Program-made: the position numbers and the translations under genes
DNA from: CAIKZJ01 sp041675325
Lineage (GTDB): Bacteria; Bacteroidota; Ignavibacteria; Tepidaquicellales; Tepidaquicellaceae
Direction: 5' to 3'
DNA: 51,581 nt
NCBI GenBank assembly: GCA_041675325.1
Contig: JBAYUG010000011.1
Location: 1 to 51,581 of the forward strand
The notes under the pieces: model-generated
What the model was told of the DNA's origin: nothing
The model's input: only the letters and a program-made list of their open reading frames with translations
Databases searched by the model: none
Shown here: piece by piece, positions 10,331 to 18,358 of the stretch
Layout: each line of letters opens with the position of its first letter
Position numbering within the stretch: position 1 is the stretch's first letter

Positions 10331-12634
10331 TTAAAACATGGCATTTATTCCTATTGTAGGCAGCACTCCAATGCTTTCGTTCGCTTCTATTTTGTTCGTG
10401 TATTTGTTCCATTTGTAACCCGTTACGTTCTTTTTCCCGGTAATGTTCTGTATATCAATATACGTGTTCAGTGTCCAGCTCGAAAATGTCCATTTCTTGT
10501 CAAGTCTTAAGTCCAGTGAATAAAAATCAGGCAGTCTTGCAATATTGTAATCTAATACTAACTGCGTACCGTCATTCGGATTTATCGGAGTGTAAGGCCT
10601 TCCCCCGACATACCTGAACTTTCCACCCACTGACCATCCCTTTCCGAATTGGTAACCGCCGAATGTAGTGAAAAGCACCCTGTTGTCAAAATCGCTGTTT
10701 CTTTCAACTCCGTCAAGCGCCTTGTATTTTGCCTGAAATATCGAAAGGTTCACATTGAAATAGTAATTCTTTGAAAATACCTTCTGCACAAAAAATTCTA
10801 TCCCCTGTGCATAACCCGTTCCTGCTGACGTCAAAGGTTCCAGCCCAAAGTTGTTCTGGTTTTCAAAGTTTCCGCCGTTATTCGAAAGTATGAAATATGG
10901 CCTCTCTTCACTTACTGCATAATTTGAATATTTCTTGTAATATACCTCAACACTTGCCTTAAGGTCGGGCATGATTATGTATTCAAGCCCCGCTATATAA
11001 TGATCTGCTCGCATGTCCTCAAGTTTCCTGTTTATCGGATCTCCGACCAGCCAGATGTAGGAAGGCGACTGGTAAAATATTCCGTAACTTAAGTTCAGGT
11101 AAAGGTCATGCAGTATATTTATCTGTGCCGAAACCCTCGGAGATATATAGTTCTTCTTCTCTATGAAGTCAAAATAATCATACCTAAGCCCGGCATTCAG
11201 CTTTATCCTGTTCAAAAAATACTGCGTCCATTGTGCAAATAAAGCTCCCTTAAACGTGTTCTGCTCATCGTTAAGGCTCACTGCATCAAGTATATACCTG
11301 CTGCCTGTTGCCGGATTTATATAATAAATCGTATCCTGGTCCTTCATGATTTCATTCCTGAAATTAACAAGCTTTCCTTCAAACCCTACGGTAAGCTGAC
11401 CCGTTTTTATTGCCTGAAGATTATACTCCCCTTTTAAACTCGTCTCACCTTCTTTTGATACATTCTTGAAGTATTCTACCTGATTTATATCCTTGCCGCT
11501 GTAATTGTAATTTGTAAAAGTCCTTGTAAGATTTAAAATTGAATATGATTTCGATGAAAGTAAAGATTTCCATTCCGCTCCAAAAACATATCCCCACTGG
11601 TCGTTATCCAGAATAACTGAGTTATCCTGTTTCTTTTCTTCATCGTCATTATTAAACTTTACCTTATCAATGTTGCTTATAATATTCAGAGTAAGAAAAT
11701 TGTTCTTGTCCAGGTCATAAACTCCCTTTCCCTGAAACGAATAATATTCAGGCACAAACCCGAATCCCGCTGCATTGAAAATAAAATCCAGATAGCTTCT
11801 CCTCGCAGAAATAAGCCATGAACCTTTTTTCTCCTTGCCTATCGGTCCCTCTAAAACCGCACCGAACCCTGTAGCTGAAAGATTAAGGTCAGTCATAAAT
11901 TTTATCCTGCTGCCTTCTCTTTGCTTAATCTCAAGCACCGATGAAAGCTTGTCCCCGTACTTTGCTGAAAAACCTCCCGTAATAAAACTCACGTCCCGTA
12001 TAAAATCTAAATTGATTATGCTCGTCGGTCCCCCAGTCGCTCCCTGCGAACCGAAGTGATTTATATTCGGCACATACGCATTATCAACAATAAAAAGATT
12101 CTCAGTAGGCGCACCGCCTCTTACTATCAAATCATTCCTTCCGTCATTTACAAACGAGACGCCTGGTAAATTCTGCACAACTCTGCCTATATCTTCAAAC
12201 CCGCCCGGAGTTATTCTTATCTCTTCCGTGTTCAGATTCTTCAACGATGTCGATATATCATTCGGCTTCGTAAACCTCTCATCCTCTACAACAATCTCAT
12301 CAGTTGCAACAATATCAAGTTCAACAAATCTGTCCGTTATCACACCCGAATTGACAATAACGTTATCTATCATAAGTACAATGTATCCTATTGAGCTGAA
12401 CCTTAATCCGTACCGGCCCGCATTCACACTTTCAAAATAAAAGAAACCGTTGTCATCTGTTCCCGTTTTTGTTATCTCTTCGGTTTCCGTATTCTTTGCC
12501 TCGACTACAGCACCTATCACAGGCTGCTGACTTATTCTGTCAACTACCTTTCCCGAAATTCCCCCTTTATTCTGAGCAAATAAATTCACAGATATCAGGA
12601 CCATTATAATAATGTTATATATAAATATTTTCAT
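10331..12634 (-). CDS. TonB-dependent receptor with carboxypeptidase-like regulatory domain
   Basis: A 767-residue outer-membrane transporter. A signal peptide (about 1-20, ending LFAQ) is followed by an Ig-like CarboxypepD_reg domain (about 24-110), a plug (about 118-235, with NLPGVSFVNDGRNDLIVRGG) and a C-terminal beta-barrel ending in a terminal Phe. This architecture is typical of Bacteroidota-group receptors. There is no SusD partner next to it, so it is not an ordinary SusCD glycan-uptake pair; siderophore, peptide or other cargo are all possible. The upstream 246-base gap to the divergent lipase gene presumably holds its promoter, which I could not pick out. Confidence 0.92.
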   Translation of the reverse strand: MKIFIYNIIIMVLISVNLFAQNKGGISGKVVDRISQQPVIGAVVEAKNTETEEITKTGTDDNGFFYFESVNAGRYGLRFSSIGYIVLMIDNVIVNSGVITDRFVELDIVATDEIVVEDERFTKPNDISTSLKNLNTEEIRITPGGFEDIGRVVQNLPGVSFVNDGRNDLIVRGGAPTENLFIVDNAYVPNINHFGSQGATGGPTSIINLDFIRDVSFITGGFSAKYGDKLSSVLEIKQREGSRIKFMTDLNLSATGFGAVLEGPIGKEKKGSWLISARRSYLDFIFNAAGFGFVPEYYSFQGKGVYDLDKNNFLTLNIISNIDKVKFNNDDEEKKQDNSVILDNDQWGYVFGAEWKSLLSSKSYSILNLTRTFTNYNYSGKDINQVEYFKNVSKEGETSLKGEYNLQAIKTGQLTVGFEGKLVNFRNEIMKDQDTIYYINPATGSRYILDAVSLNDEQNTFKGALFAQWTQYFLNRIKLNAGLRYDYFDFIEKKNYISPRVSAQINILHDLYLNLSYGIFYQSPSYIWLVGDPINRKLEDMRADHYIAGLEYIIMPDLKASVEVYYKKYSNYAVSEERPYFILSNNGGNFENQNNFGLEPLTSAGTGYAQGIEFFVQKVFSKNYYFNVNLSIFQAKYKALDGVERNSDFDNRVLFTTFGGYQFGKGWSVGGKFRYVGGRPYTPINPNDGTQLVLDYNIARLPDFYSLDLRLDKKWTFSSWTLNTYIDIQNITGKKNVTGYKWNKYTNKIEANESIGVLPTIGINAMF

Positions 12635-12829
12635 GTATGTACATTTAATTTTTCCATAATCTAAAATGATTTTTTTGCCTCATAAGTTCCTTTGTTATCA
12701 TAAATATTTTTACCTGTGCTCAAAATGCCGCAGTTAAATTTTCTTTTGGCACTTATCCGCGTAAATCTGCTTCTTCAGCGTAAATCAGTGTTTGATTTTA
12801 AAACTAAGATTAATGAAGTAAATGGTATA

Positions 12830-12858
12830 TTGAAATTTTATATCAAAATGCTTATAAT
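12830..12858 (+). promoter_or_regulatory. Promoter of the lipase gene (TTGAAA-N17-TATAAT)
   Basis: TTGAAA at 12830-12835 and a perfect TATAAT at 12853-12858 are 17 bases apart. Transcription should start near 12865, giving a short leader of about 16 bases before the ATG at 12881. This is a classical sigma-70 form rather than the TAnnTTTG form seen at mraZ and the rRNA. Confidence 0.65.
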
Positions 12859-12880
12859 AAAAGTAAACTAAATCAGAATT

Positions 12881-13996
12881 ATGAAACCACTACCACTTAT
12901 TATTGTTATTTTAGCTTTTCTATTCGCATTTCAGAGCTGCGGAAACAAACAATCCACAGACTTAAAACCCGGCTACGATAAAGCTGAACTTACCATGCTG
13001 CTTCCTTTAATGGAGCGCACCTACGACTCATCCGATATCGGCGGATTTAAAACACCCGAACCCGCAAAGGTGAAGCGTGTGTTCCGTTCGAAGGTATCAC
13101 CGCTTATGAACAGGTTTGATGTATGGCTGACAGACGACAGAAAAGCCGTGCTCGCAATAAGAGGCTCTATTGTGGATTCCGCTGCCTTGAGCTTTACTGC
13201 GGCGTTCTACGTGCCGATGGTTCCTGCAATAGGAAAGATAAAAATGTCGGACACTAAAACGTTTGAGTATAAAGTTGCTGAGTTGCCCGATGCTGGAGTT
13301 CATCTTGGAATGCTGCTTGCGCTAGGTCATATATCTGATGAACTGCTCGAGCAGATAAAGAAACAATATGCCGACGGTATTCGTGACTTTATTATTCTTG
13401 GACACAGTCAGGGAAGCGGTATTGGTTTCCTCGCAACATCATACATTCGATATCTTCAGAAGGATGGAAAGCTCCCCGCAGATTTCAGACTTAAGACGTA
13501 TAATTTAGCAGCTCCGAAAACCGGTAACGTTCATTTCGCTTATGATTATGAAAAGATAACAATGGGCGGCTGGGCGATGTCTGTCAATAACGTTCTCGAC
13601 TGGGTTCCCAGCATCGGCGTTACACTTCAGTCTGCACAGGATTTCCCGAAGATAAGTCCGTTCCTTAATCTAAAAGGATTTTTTACTGACGTGAATTATA
13701 AACCGGCAGCTACATTTGACGAAGCCGCAAAGAAATTTCTTGCAGTAGTTCCAAATGCTTCAGATGAAGTTGCAAAAATTATTCACGAGAATGTTTATCC
13801 GAAAGTTCTGAATGCTATGCCGGGTTATGTGGAACCTGAACTTTTAAAGACTACTGATTTTGAAAGAACGGGGCTAAATATTCCATTGGTTCCAAATGCC
13901 GAATATTATAAACTATTCCCGAATGACCCTGCGAAATCTCAGGTATGGGAAAATCATTCGGTCTATCCGTATTATGTACTTGTAACAACAAATTAA
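12881..13996 (+). CDS. Lipase class 3-like alpha/beta-hydrolase lipoprotein
   Basis: A 371-residue exported protein. A hydrophobic signal ends in FQSC with Cys20 as the probable lipidation site, so it is anchored in the envelope. The nucleophile elbow is GHSQG at 174-178 (Ser176). The segment YNLAAPKTGN (about 207-216) resembles the class 3 lipase 'FGxPRVGN' strand, and Asp240 (LDWVP) and His359 (ENHSVYPY) would complete the triad. The family is inferred from these motifs, and the substrate is unknown. It stands alone on the plus strand with its own promoter and terminator. Confidence 0.82.
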   Translation: MKPLPLIIVILAFLFAFQSCGNKQSTDLKPGYDKAELTMLLPLMERTYDSSDIGGFKTPEPAKVKRVFRSKVSPLMNRFDVWLTDDRKAVLAIRGSIVDSAALSFTAAFYVPMVPAIGKIKMSDTKTFEYKVAELPDAGVHLGMLLALGHISDELLEQIKKQYADGIRDFIILGHSQGSGIGFLATSYIRYLQKDGKLPADFRLKTYNLAAPKTGNVHFAYDYEKITMGGWAMSVNNVLDWVPSIGVTLQSAQDFPKISPFLNLKGFFTDVNYKPAATFDEAAKKFLAVVPNASDEVAKIIHENVYPKVLNAMPGYVEPELLKTTDFERTGLNIPLVPNAEYYKLFPNDPAKSQVWENHSVYPYYVLVTTN

Positions 13997-14018
13997 AGAA
14001 TATCAGAAAAAAAATAAG

Positions 14019-14045
14019 AACCCGCATCTAATTCTGCGGGTTTTT
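14019..14045 (+). terminator. Rho-independent terminator of the lipase gene
   Basis: AACCCGCA (14019-14026) pairs with TGCGGGTT (14035-14042) around an eight-base loop and is followed by a T run. It lies about 20 bases after the lipase stop codon. Confidence 0.85.
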
Positions 14046-14081
14046 ATTTTATCTTGAAAAATATTTTCTCTAACATTTCTC

Positions 14082-14110
14082 TTGACATTCTCAAAAAATA
14101 ATACTATATT
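14082..14110 (+). promoter_or_regulatory. Orphan consensus promoter (TTGACA-N17-TATATT)
   Basis: A perfect -35 (TTGACA, 14082-14087) and near-perfect -10 (TATATT, 14105-14110) are spaced exactly 17 bases. It points away from the lipase terminator into a region with no plausible plus-strand gene, toward the structured element that follows. A non-coding transcript is the simplest reading. Confidence 0.55.
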
Positions 14111-14116
14111 AATAAT

Positions 14117-14200
14117 ATAACAATACTGCATCATTATCAGTATATTGCAACGCTGTTTTCCCTCCAATTAATCTAAAAACAGCATAAAATGCTGATAATA
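14117..14200 (+). ncRNA. Candidate structured small RNA
   Basis: The predicted start is about seven bases after the promoter's -10. ATTATCAG (14133-14140) pairs with CTGATAAT (14192-14199). Inside it GCTGTTTT (14152-14159) pairs with AAAACAGC (14176-14183), closing a 16-base loop that begins CCCTCC. A competing hairpin, CAGCAT/ATGCTG (14180-14194), excludes both long stems. I see no strong terminator just downstream, so the 3' end is uncertain. There is no coding potential. The fold is seen in the sequence; that it is transcribed is inference. Confidence 0.4.
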
Positions 14201-14216
14201 CACATCTTCAATTGAT

Positions 14217-14271
14217 TTCACGATAAAAGTACGGTAATAGTGCGATAATTCTGCAATTATAGTACGGTGTT
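14217..14271. repeat. Degenerate 11-bp tandem repeat, about five units
   Basis: Units at 14217, 14228, 14239, 14250 and 14261 approximate AGTRCGRTAAT. The second (AGTACGGTAAT), third (AGTGCGATAAT) and fifth (AGTACGGTGTT) are closest; the first keeps only CGATAA and the fourth is the most diverged. An 11-bp period is near one DNA helical turn, so every unit would face the same side of the helix. Confidence 0.55.
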
Positions 14272-14345
14272 CTTAGCCTCTTCTCAGGTATTTCTAAGTA
14301 GTTTCCCCCCTTTACCTATATGTCGGCGATACTCCGCCTAATACC

Positions 14346-14369
14346 AAGGTTTAATCGGAAATTAACCTT
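14346..14369 (-). other. Imperfect hairpin downstream of the metH-like gene
   Basis: AAGGTTTAAT and ATTAACCTT pair around CGGAA with one bulged base, about 60 bases after the metH-like stop. No T run follows on the minus strand, so as a terminator it is weak. The rest of 14272-14429 shows nothing I can name. Confidence 0.3.
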
Positions 14370-14429
14370 TAATCAATCAAAAGTGGGAATATATGTCAGG
14401 AATGTAATAATTAGGTGTGTTTTTCTCTA

Positions 14430-16253
14430 CTATTCTACTTCTTCGAATTTTCTGTCGTCAAATATCAGCTGTCTGCATATCTCTCTTCCTCTTTCATCAA
14501 TCTTATAAAGCGGCATTATCTTTCCTGCATGAACAATCACCATATCAAGCCCTGCCTCAATAGCATAATGCAGAAATACAGAGTTTAATACGTGGCGTAT
14601 ATGCGGATTCAATCCGAATGAACAGTTGCTCAGCCCGAGTATCGTCTTGCACTTCGGCATAACCTTCTTAATCTCACGAATGGCGCTAATCGTATTCAGT
14701 CCGCTCTTTCGTAAATCTTCCTGTCCCGATCCCAAAGGAAATGTCAGTGCGTCAAATATCAAATCCTCTTCCCTGAAATTATGTACCTCAACCGCATGGT
14801 CCCTTATCCTCTTAGCAATTGCAACTTTCTTGTCCAGATCGTATGCCTGCCCTTCTTCATCTATTGATAAAGCCACTACAGCCGCTCCAAACCTCTTTGC
14901 AAGCGTTAGTATTTTATCTGCCTTCCCCGTGCCTTCTTCAAAATTTATGGAGTTTATTATTGCTCGTCCCGCATAAAGCTTTAGCGCTGTCTCTATTACA
15001 TTTACCTCTGTTGAGTCAATCATAAGCGGAAGTGTAACCGAAGTATTAAACCGTGTAATTACTTCCGTCATATCTCTTACTTCATCCCTGCCAACGAATG
15101 CTACGCATACATCAAGTACATGCGCTCCCTCCTTCGTCTGTTCTTTTGCCATATTCACCATTGCATCGTAATCTTCTTTTTCAAGCAACTGTTTGAACTG
15201 CTTCGATCCGTTTGCATTGCACCTCTCACCTACAAGTATCGGTGCAGGGTCAATAGTCATCGGGGATATACTGAACAGTGATGATACTGAAGATGTATAA
15301 TTCCATTTCCTCTCTGTTGGTGTGTAATGCTCTGCAACTTCGCTTAAAAGTTTAATATGATTTGCATTCGTTCCGCAGCATCCTCCAACCACGTTTACTC
15401 CGAACTCACTTACAAAAAGCTTTGCCCATTTCTTCATCTCTTCAGGAGTTAAATGATAGTGTGCCTGCCCGCTCACGTTCTCGGGTATTCCCGCATTGGG
15501 CATGCAAAACACATTCTTAGGTGAATTCTGGCAAAGGTATCTGATATTTTCTTCCATCTCTTTCGGACCGGTCGCACAGTTCATACCAATAATATCAATC
15601 ATGTCATAAGGTTCAAGAGTCGTCAATGCAGCCGAAATGTCAGTGCCCATAAGCATCGTGCCCATAGTCTCAACAGTAACTGATACTATAACTGGTAGTT
15701 TTCTTCTCTTATCTCGAAATAATCTGTCAGCTGCCGATAGCGCGCACTTTATTTGAAGCAAATCCTGACAGGTCTCAATACAGAATATATCAACTCCCCC
15801 GTCAAACAATCCGCTCATCTGGCGATAGAAAGACTCTTCCATTTCATCGAACGTGATATGTCCCAGCGAAGGAAGTTTTGTTGTCGGACCAATCGAACCC
15901 GCCACAAACCTCGGCTTTATATTCGTGGAAAACTCCTGTGCTGCTGCCTTTGCAAGCTGTGCGGATTTTAGTGATAGTTCGTAATCAAGGTTGGCAATAT
16001 TGTACTCATTTAAAACAATTGAAGCAGAGCCGAACGAGTTTGTTTCAATCACGTCGGCTCCTGCTTCAAGAAAATATCTGTGAAGTTTAGAAACTACCTC
16101 AGGCTTTGATATGCAAAGGTATTCGTTACATCCTTCAAGCTCCTTGCCCCCAAAATCATCGGCTGTAAGTCTGTATGTCTGCAGCGTAGAACCCGTCGCA
16201 CCGTCAAAAACTATTACCTTATCTTTTAGCAGTTCTAAAAAACTCTTCATCAT
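14430..16253 (-). CDS. metH: MetH-type methyltransferase, homocysteine and folate modules only
   Basis: A 607-residue protein with the first two modules of cobalamin-dependent methionine synthase. The N-terminal homocysteine methyltransferase barrel (about 8-310) has zinc ligands Cys226, Cys292 and Cys293 (GMNCATG, GGCCGTN). The pterin-binding barrel (about 335-590) begins with PILVGERCNANGS. The chain ends in two consecutive stops just after the second barrel, so the B12-binding and reactivation domains of full MetH (about 1,200 residues) are absent, and I saw no remnant in the next 200 bases. It needs a separate corrinoid protein or has another acceptor. The start ATG is one base after the S46 stop, so it is probably co-transcribed with the peptidases. 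A second ATG directly follows the first. Confidence 0.9.
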   Translation of the reverse strand: MMKSFLELLKDKVIVFDGATGSTLQTYRLTADDFGGKELEGCNEYLCISKPEVVSKLHRYFLEAGADVIETNSFGSASIVLNEYNIANLDYELSLKSAQLAKAAAQEFSTNIKPRFVAGSIGPTTKLPSLGHITFDEMEESFYRQMSGLFDGGVDIFCIETCQDLLQIKCALSAADRLFRDKRRKLPVIVSVTVETMGTMLMGTDISAALTTLEPYDMIDIIGMNCATGPKEMEENIRYLCQNSPKNVFCMPNAGIPENVSGQAHYHLTPEEMKKWAKLFVSEFGVNVVGGCCGTNANHIKLLSEVAEHYTPTERKWNYTSSVSSLFSISPMTIDPAPILVGERCNANGSKQFKQLLEKEDYDAMVNMAKEQTKEGAHVLDVCVAFVGRDEVRDMTEVITRFNTSVTLPLMIDSTEVNVIETALKLYAGRAIINSINFEEGTGKADKILTLAKRFGAAVVALSIDEEGQAYDLDKKVAIAKRIRDHAVEVHNFREEDLIFDALTFPLGSGQEDLRKSGLNTISAIREIKKVMPKCKTILGLSNCSFGLNPHIRHVLNSVFLHYAIEAGLDMVIVHAGKIMPLYKIDERGREICRQLIFDDRKFEEVE

Positions 16254-16254
16254 C

Positions 16255-18333
16255 TTATTCTGTTATTTTTCCTTCTCTCAGCTCTTTAGCAATCCTATCA
16301 AGCTTGTAGAGGTCTTTTATAGCTTCAATCATACCCTCGGAGTCAACCGAAACTGTATGAGGTACATCTGTATTATAGATATAATTGTCATCAAGACTTT
16401 CAATGTTGCCGTCGAATGCAAGTCCTATTATCTCTGCATCCTTGTTAATTACAGGACTCCCTGAGTTACCTCCTATAATGTCATTTGTCGATATAAAGTT
16501 TATCGGAGTTGATTTGTCAAACTCCGCAGGCGGATTCACCCATCTGTCTGGTAATGTCCAAGGATCCTTTTTGTCAAATGAATAGTACCTGTCGTAGTAA
16601 CCATAGAATGTAGTCTTTGGAGGCGCAACAGTTCCGTTATAGTTATAACTCTTGATAACTCCGTCTGAAATCCTTAATGTAAACGTTGCATCAGGCGGTA
16701 TCGATGTACCGTAAACTTCAAAAGCTGCTCTTCCGATTAACTCTTTGTTAACCAGTACTTTATTCCTTAACTCTTCATTCTTCTTCTTTAATTCAGCCGC
16801 CCTCGGAGCAATTTCCAATGCAAACTTTATGAATGGGTCATTTGATTTCATGATTGCATCAGGTCCCTGTGAAAGCAGATTCAATGCACCCTCTTTAGTC
16901 GAAAGTACCGATGAACCCCCAAGCGACTCCGCTGTTTGGTCTCCGAATATCTTTGCAGCATTGTTATCCTTACCAAGTTTCTGCTTAATTGCTTTTAGCT
17001 TGAATACCATCAATGCATGGTTCATTTCCGCATCGTAATTCTTATAAAGTGCTTCAAGCTTAGCCGGTTCAAGTGCTTCCTTTGTTAATGCTGAATTAAC
17101 AAGCCTTTCAGCCGCAGTAAACTGAACAGATGACATTCTTGGATTTGTCTGGTAAGCATACATTTCAGGATAAAGCTGGCTCATTTCTTTGTTGGCGTCT
17201 GCTATCTCATCCCATGCTTTTCCGTACTTTGACTTCAAAGTCGGGTTAGCGTCAACTGAAGCTTTGAAAGTTTTTTCGAAATGTTTTTTCTTTGCCATCA
17301 ATACAGGGTCACTTAATGCCCTTACCATTCCTTTATAAACCTTCTGTGAGTTCGCCATTGAGAATAAAGTGTTGTTTAATTCCTTTGCTCTCTCAGGGTT
17401 CTTTGCAATTATATCTGTATAAGTATCTACAAGCATATTCAACATAGAAACTACATCAGGATTTGAGTAATCTCTCGCATACTCAAGTTGTGAATATGTG
17501 TTAAATCTTTCAGTCCTTCCGGGATTACCTACTACGAATATCGGCTCCCCTGTCTTTGCGCCGCCTGGACTCCATTTATAATAATGCTCTGTCTTCAATG
17601 GTTTGCCGTCATCACCGTAAACCCTAAAGAATGTCATGTCAAGATTGTATCTCGGATAAGTGAAGTTGTCATAATCGCCGCCGAAGAATCCTGCATTGTC
17701 TTCAGGTGCCATTACTAATCGTACATCTGTGTATCTCTTGTAAACGTAAGCAGAATATACAGCTCCGTTGAATAAAGTCACAACCTGGCATCTTAAACCT
17801 GTTTCAGCAGCAACTCTCTTCTCAATCTCCGATACCTTTGCTGTCTTGTTTGCTACCTTTTCTTCATTTGTTTTGCCTGCTTCAATTGCTGTCTGCATTT
17901 CCTCAGTTACATTAATAATATTCACTAACTGGTCAACAAATAAATCCGGAACAGGTCTCTCGTCCTCAAGCTTCATAGCAAGAAAACCACTTCCATGAAG
18001 GTCTTCACCTTCTTTCTCAACCTGTGAAACTGACTCTCGTCCGCAGTGATGATTTGTCATAACAAGTCCGTCACCCGATACAAATGATGATGAACAGTAT
18101 GACGCAAACCTTATTGCCGACATACGTACATGGTCAAGCCATTCCTGTGTCGGCTTAAAACCATATGTTTCATTGAAATAATCTACGGGCGGAAAATCAA
18201 ATGTCCACATCTTACCCATATCATACTTCGATGACTTTACTGTATCAAGGTTAACACCGTAGTATTGCGAATACGAAGTACTCGTATATACTACTAATGT
18301 TAATACTAAAACACTTAGTACTCTCTTTAACAT
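16255..18333 (-). CDS. S46 family dipeptidyl-peptidase, full length, DPP7-like
   Basis: An exported serine exopeptidase that removes dipeptides from the N-terminus of oligopeptides in the periplasm. The 692-residue precursor has a signal peptide ending near YSQ (residue 23). The S46 triad is visible: His96 in TNHHCGRE, Asp232 in RYNLDMTFFRVY and Ser624 in GGNSGSP. The residue matching Gly673 of Porphyromonas DPP7 and Arg673 of DPP11 is Gly (LAFDGNIES), suggesting preference for hydrophobic rather than acidic P1. The helical domain between Asp and Ser is intact. It lies 25 bases after a shorter paralogue. No type IX secretion tail is seen. Confidence 0.93.
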   Translation of the reverse strand: MLKRVLSVLVLTLVVYTSTSYSQYYGVNLDTVKSSKYDMGKMWTFDFPPVDYFNETYGFKPTQEWLDHVRMSAIRFASYCSSSFVSGDGLVMTNHHCGRESVSQVEKEGEDLHGSGFLAMKLEDERPVPDLFVDQLVNIINVTEEMQTAIEAGKTNEEKVANKTAKVSEIEKRVAAETGLRCQVVTLFNGAVYSAYVYKRYTDVRLVMAPEDNAGFFGGDYDNFTYPRYNLDMTFFRVYGDDGKPLKTEHYYKWSPGGAKTGEPIFVVGNPGRTERFNTYSQLEYARDYSNPDVVSMLNMLVDTYTDIIAKNPERAKELNNTLFSMANSQKVYKGMVRALSDPVLMAKKKHFEKTFKASVDANPTLKSKYGKAWDEIADANKEMSQLYPEMYAYQTNPRMSSVQFTAAERLVNSALTKEALEPAKLEALYKNYDAEMNHALMVFKLKAIKQKLGKDNNAAKIFGDQTAESLGGSSVLSTKEGALNLLSQGPDAIMKSNDPFIKFALEIAPRAAELKKKNEELRNKVLVNKELIGRAAFEVYGTSIPPDATFTLRISDGVIKSYNYNGTVAPPKTTFYGYYDRYYSFDKKDPWTLPDRWVNPPAEFDKSTPINFISTNDIIGGNSGSPVINKDAEIIGLAFDGNIESLDDNYIYNTDVPHTVSVDSEGMIEAIKDLYKLDRIAKELREGKITE

Positions 18334-18358
18334 ATCAATATATTTAATTATTATGAAA

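Noticed and set aside
14217..14271. CRISPR array
   Set aside because: Units are 11 bp with no spacers and no cas genes are nearby.
14320..14508. 62-residue plus-strand frame downstream of the orphan promoter
   Set aside because: It overlaps the coding 3' end of the metH-like gene, has no family resemblance and no ribosome site, so it does not explain the promoter.
18334..18358. Frameshift joining the two S46 genes as one broken gene
   Set aside because: Each has its own signal peptide, full catalytic triad and stop; they are tandem paralogues.
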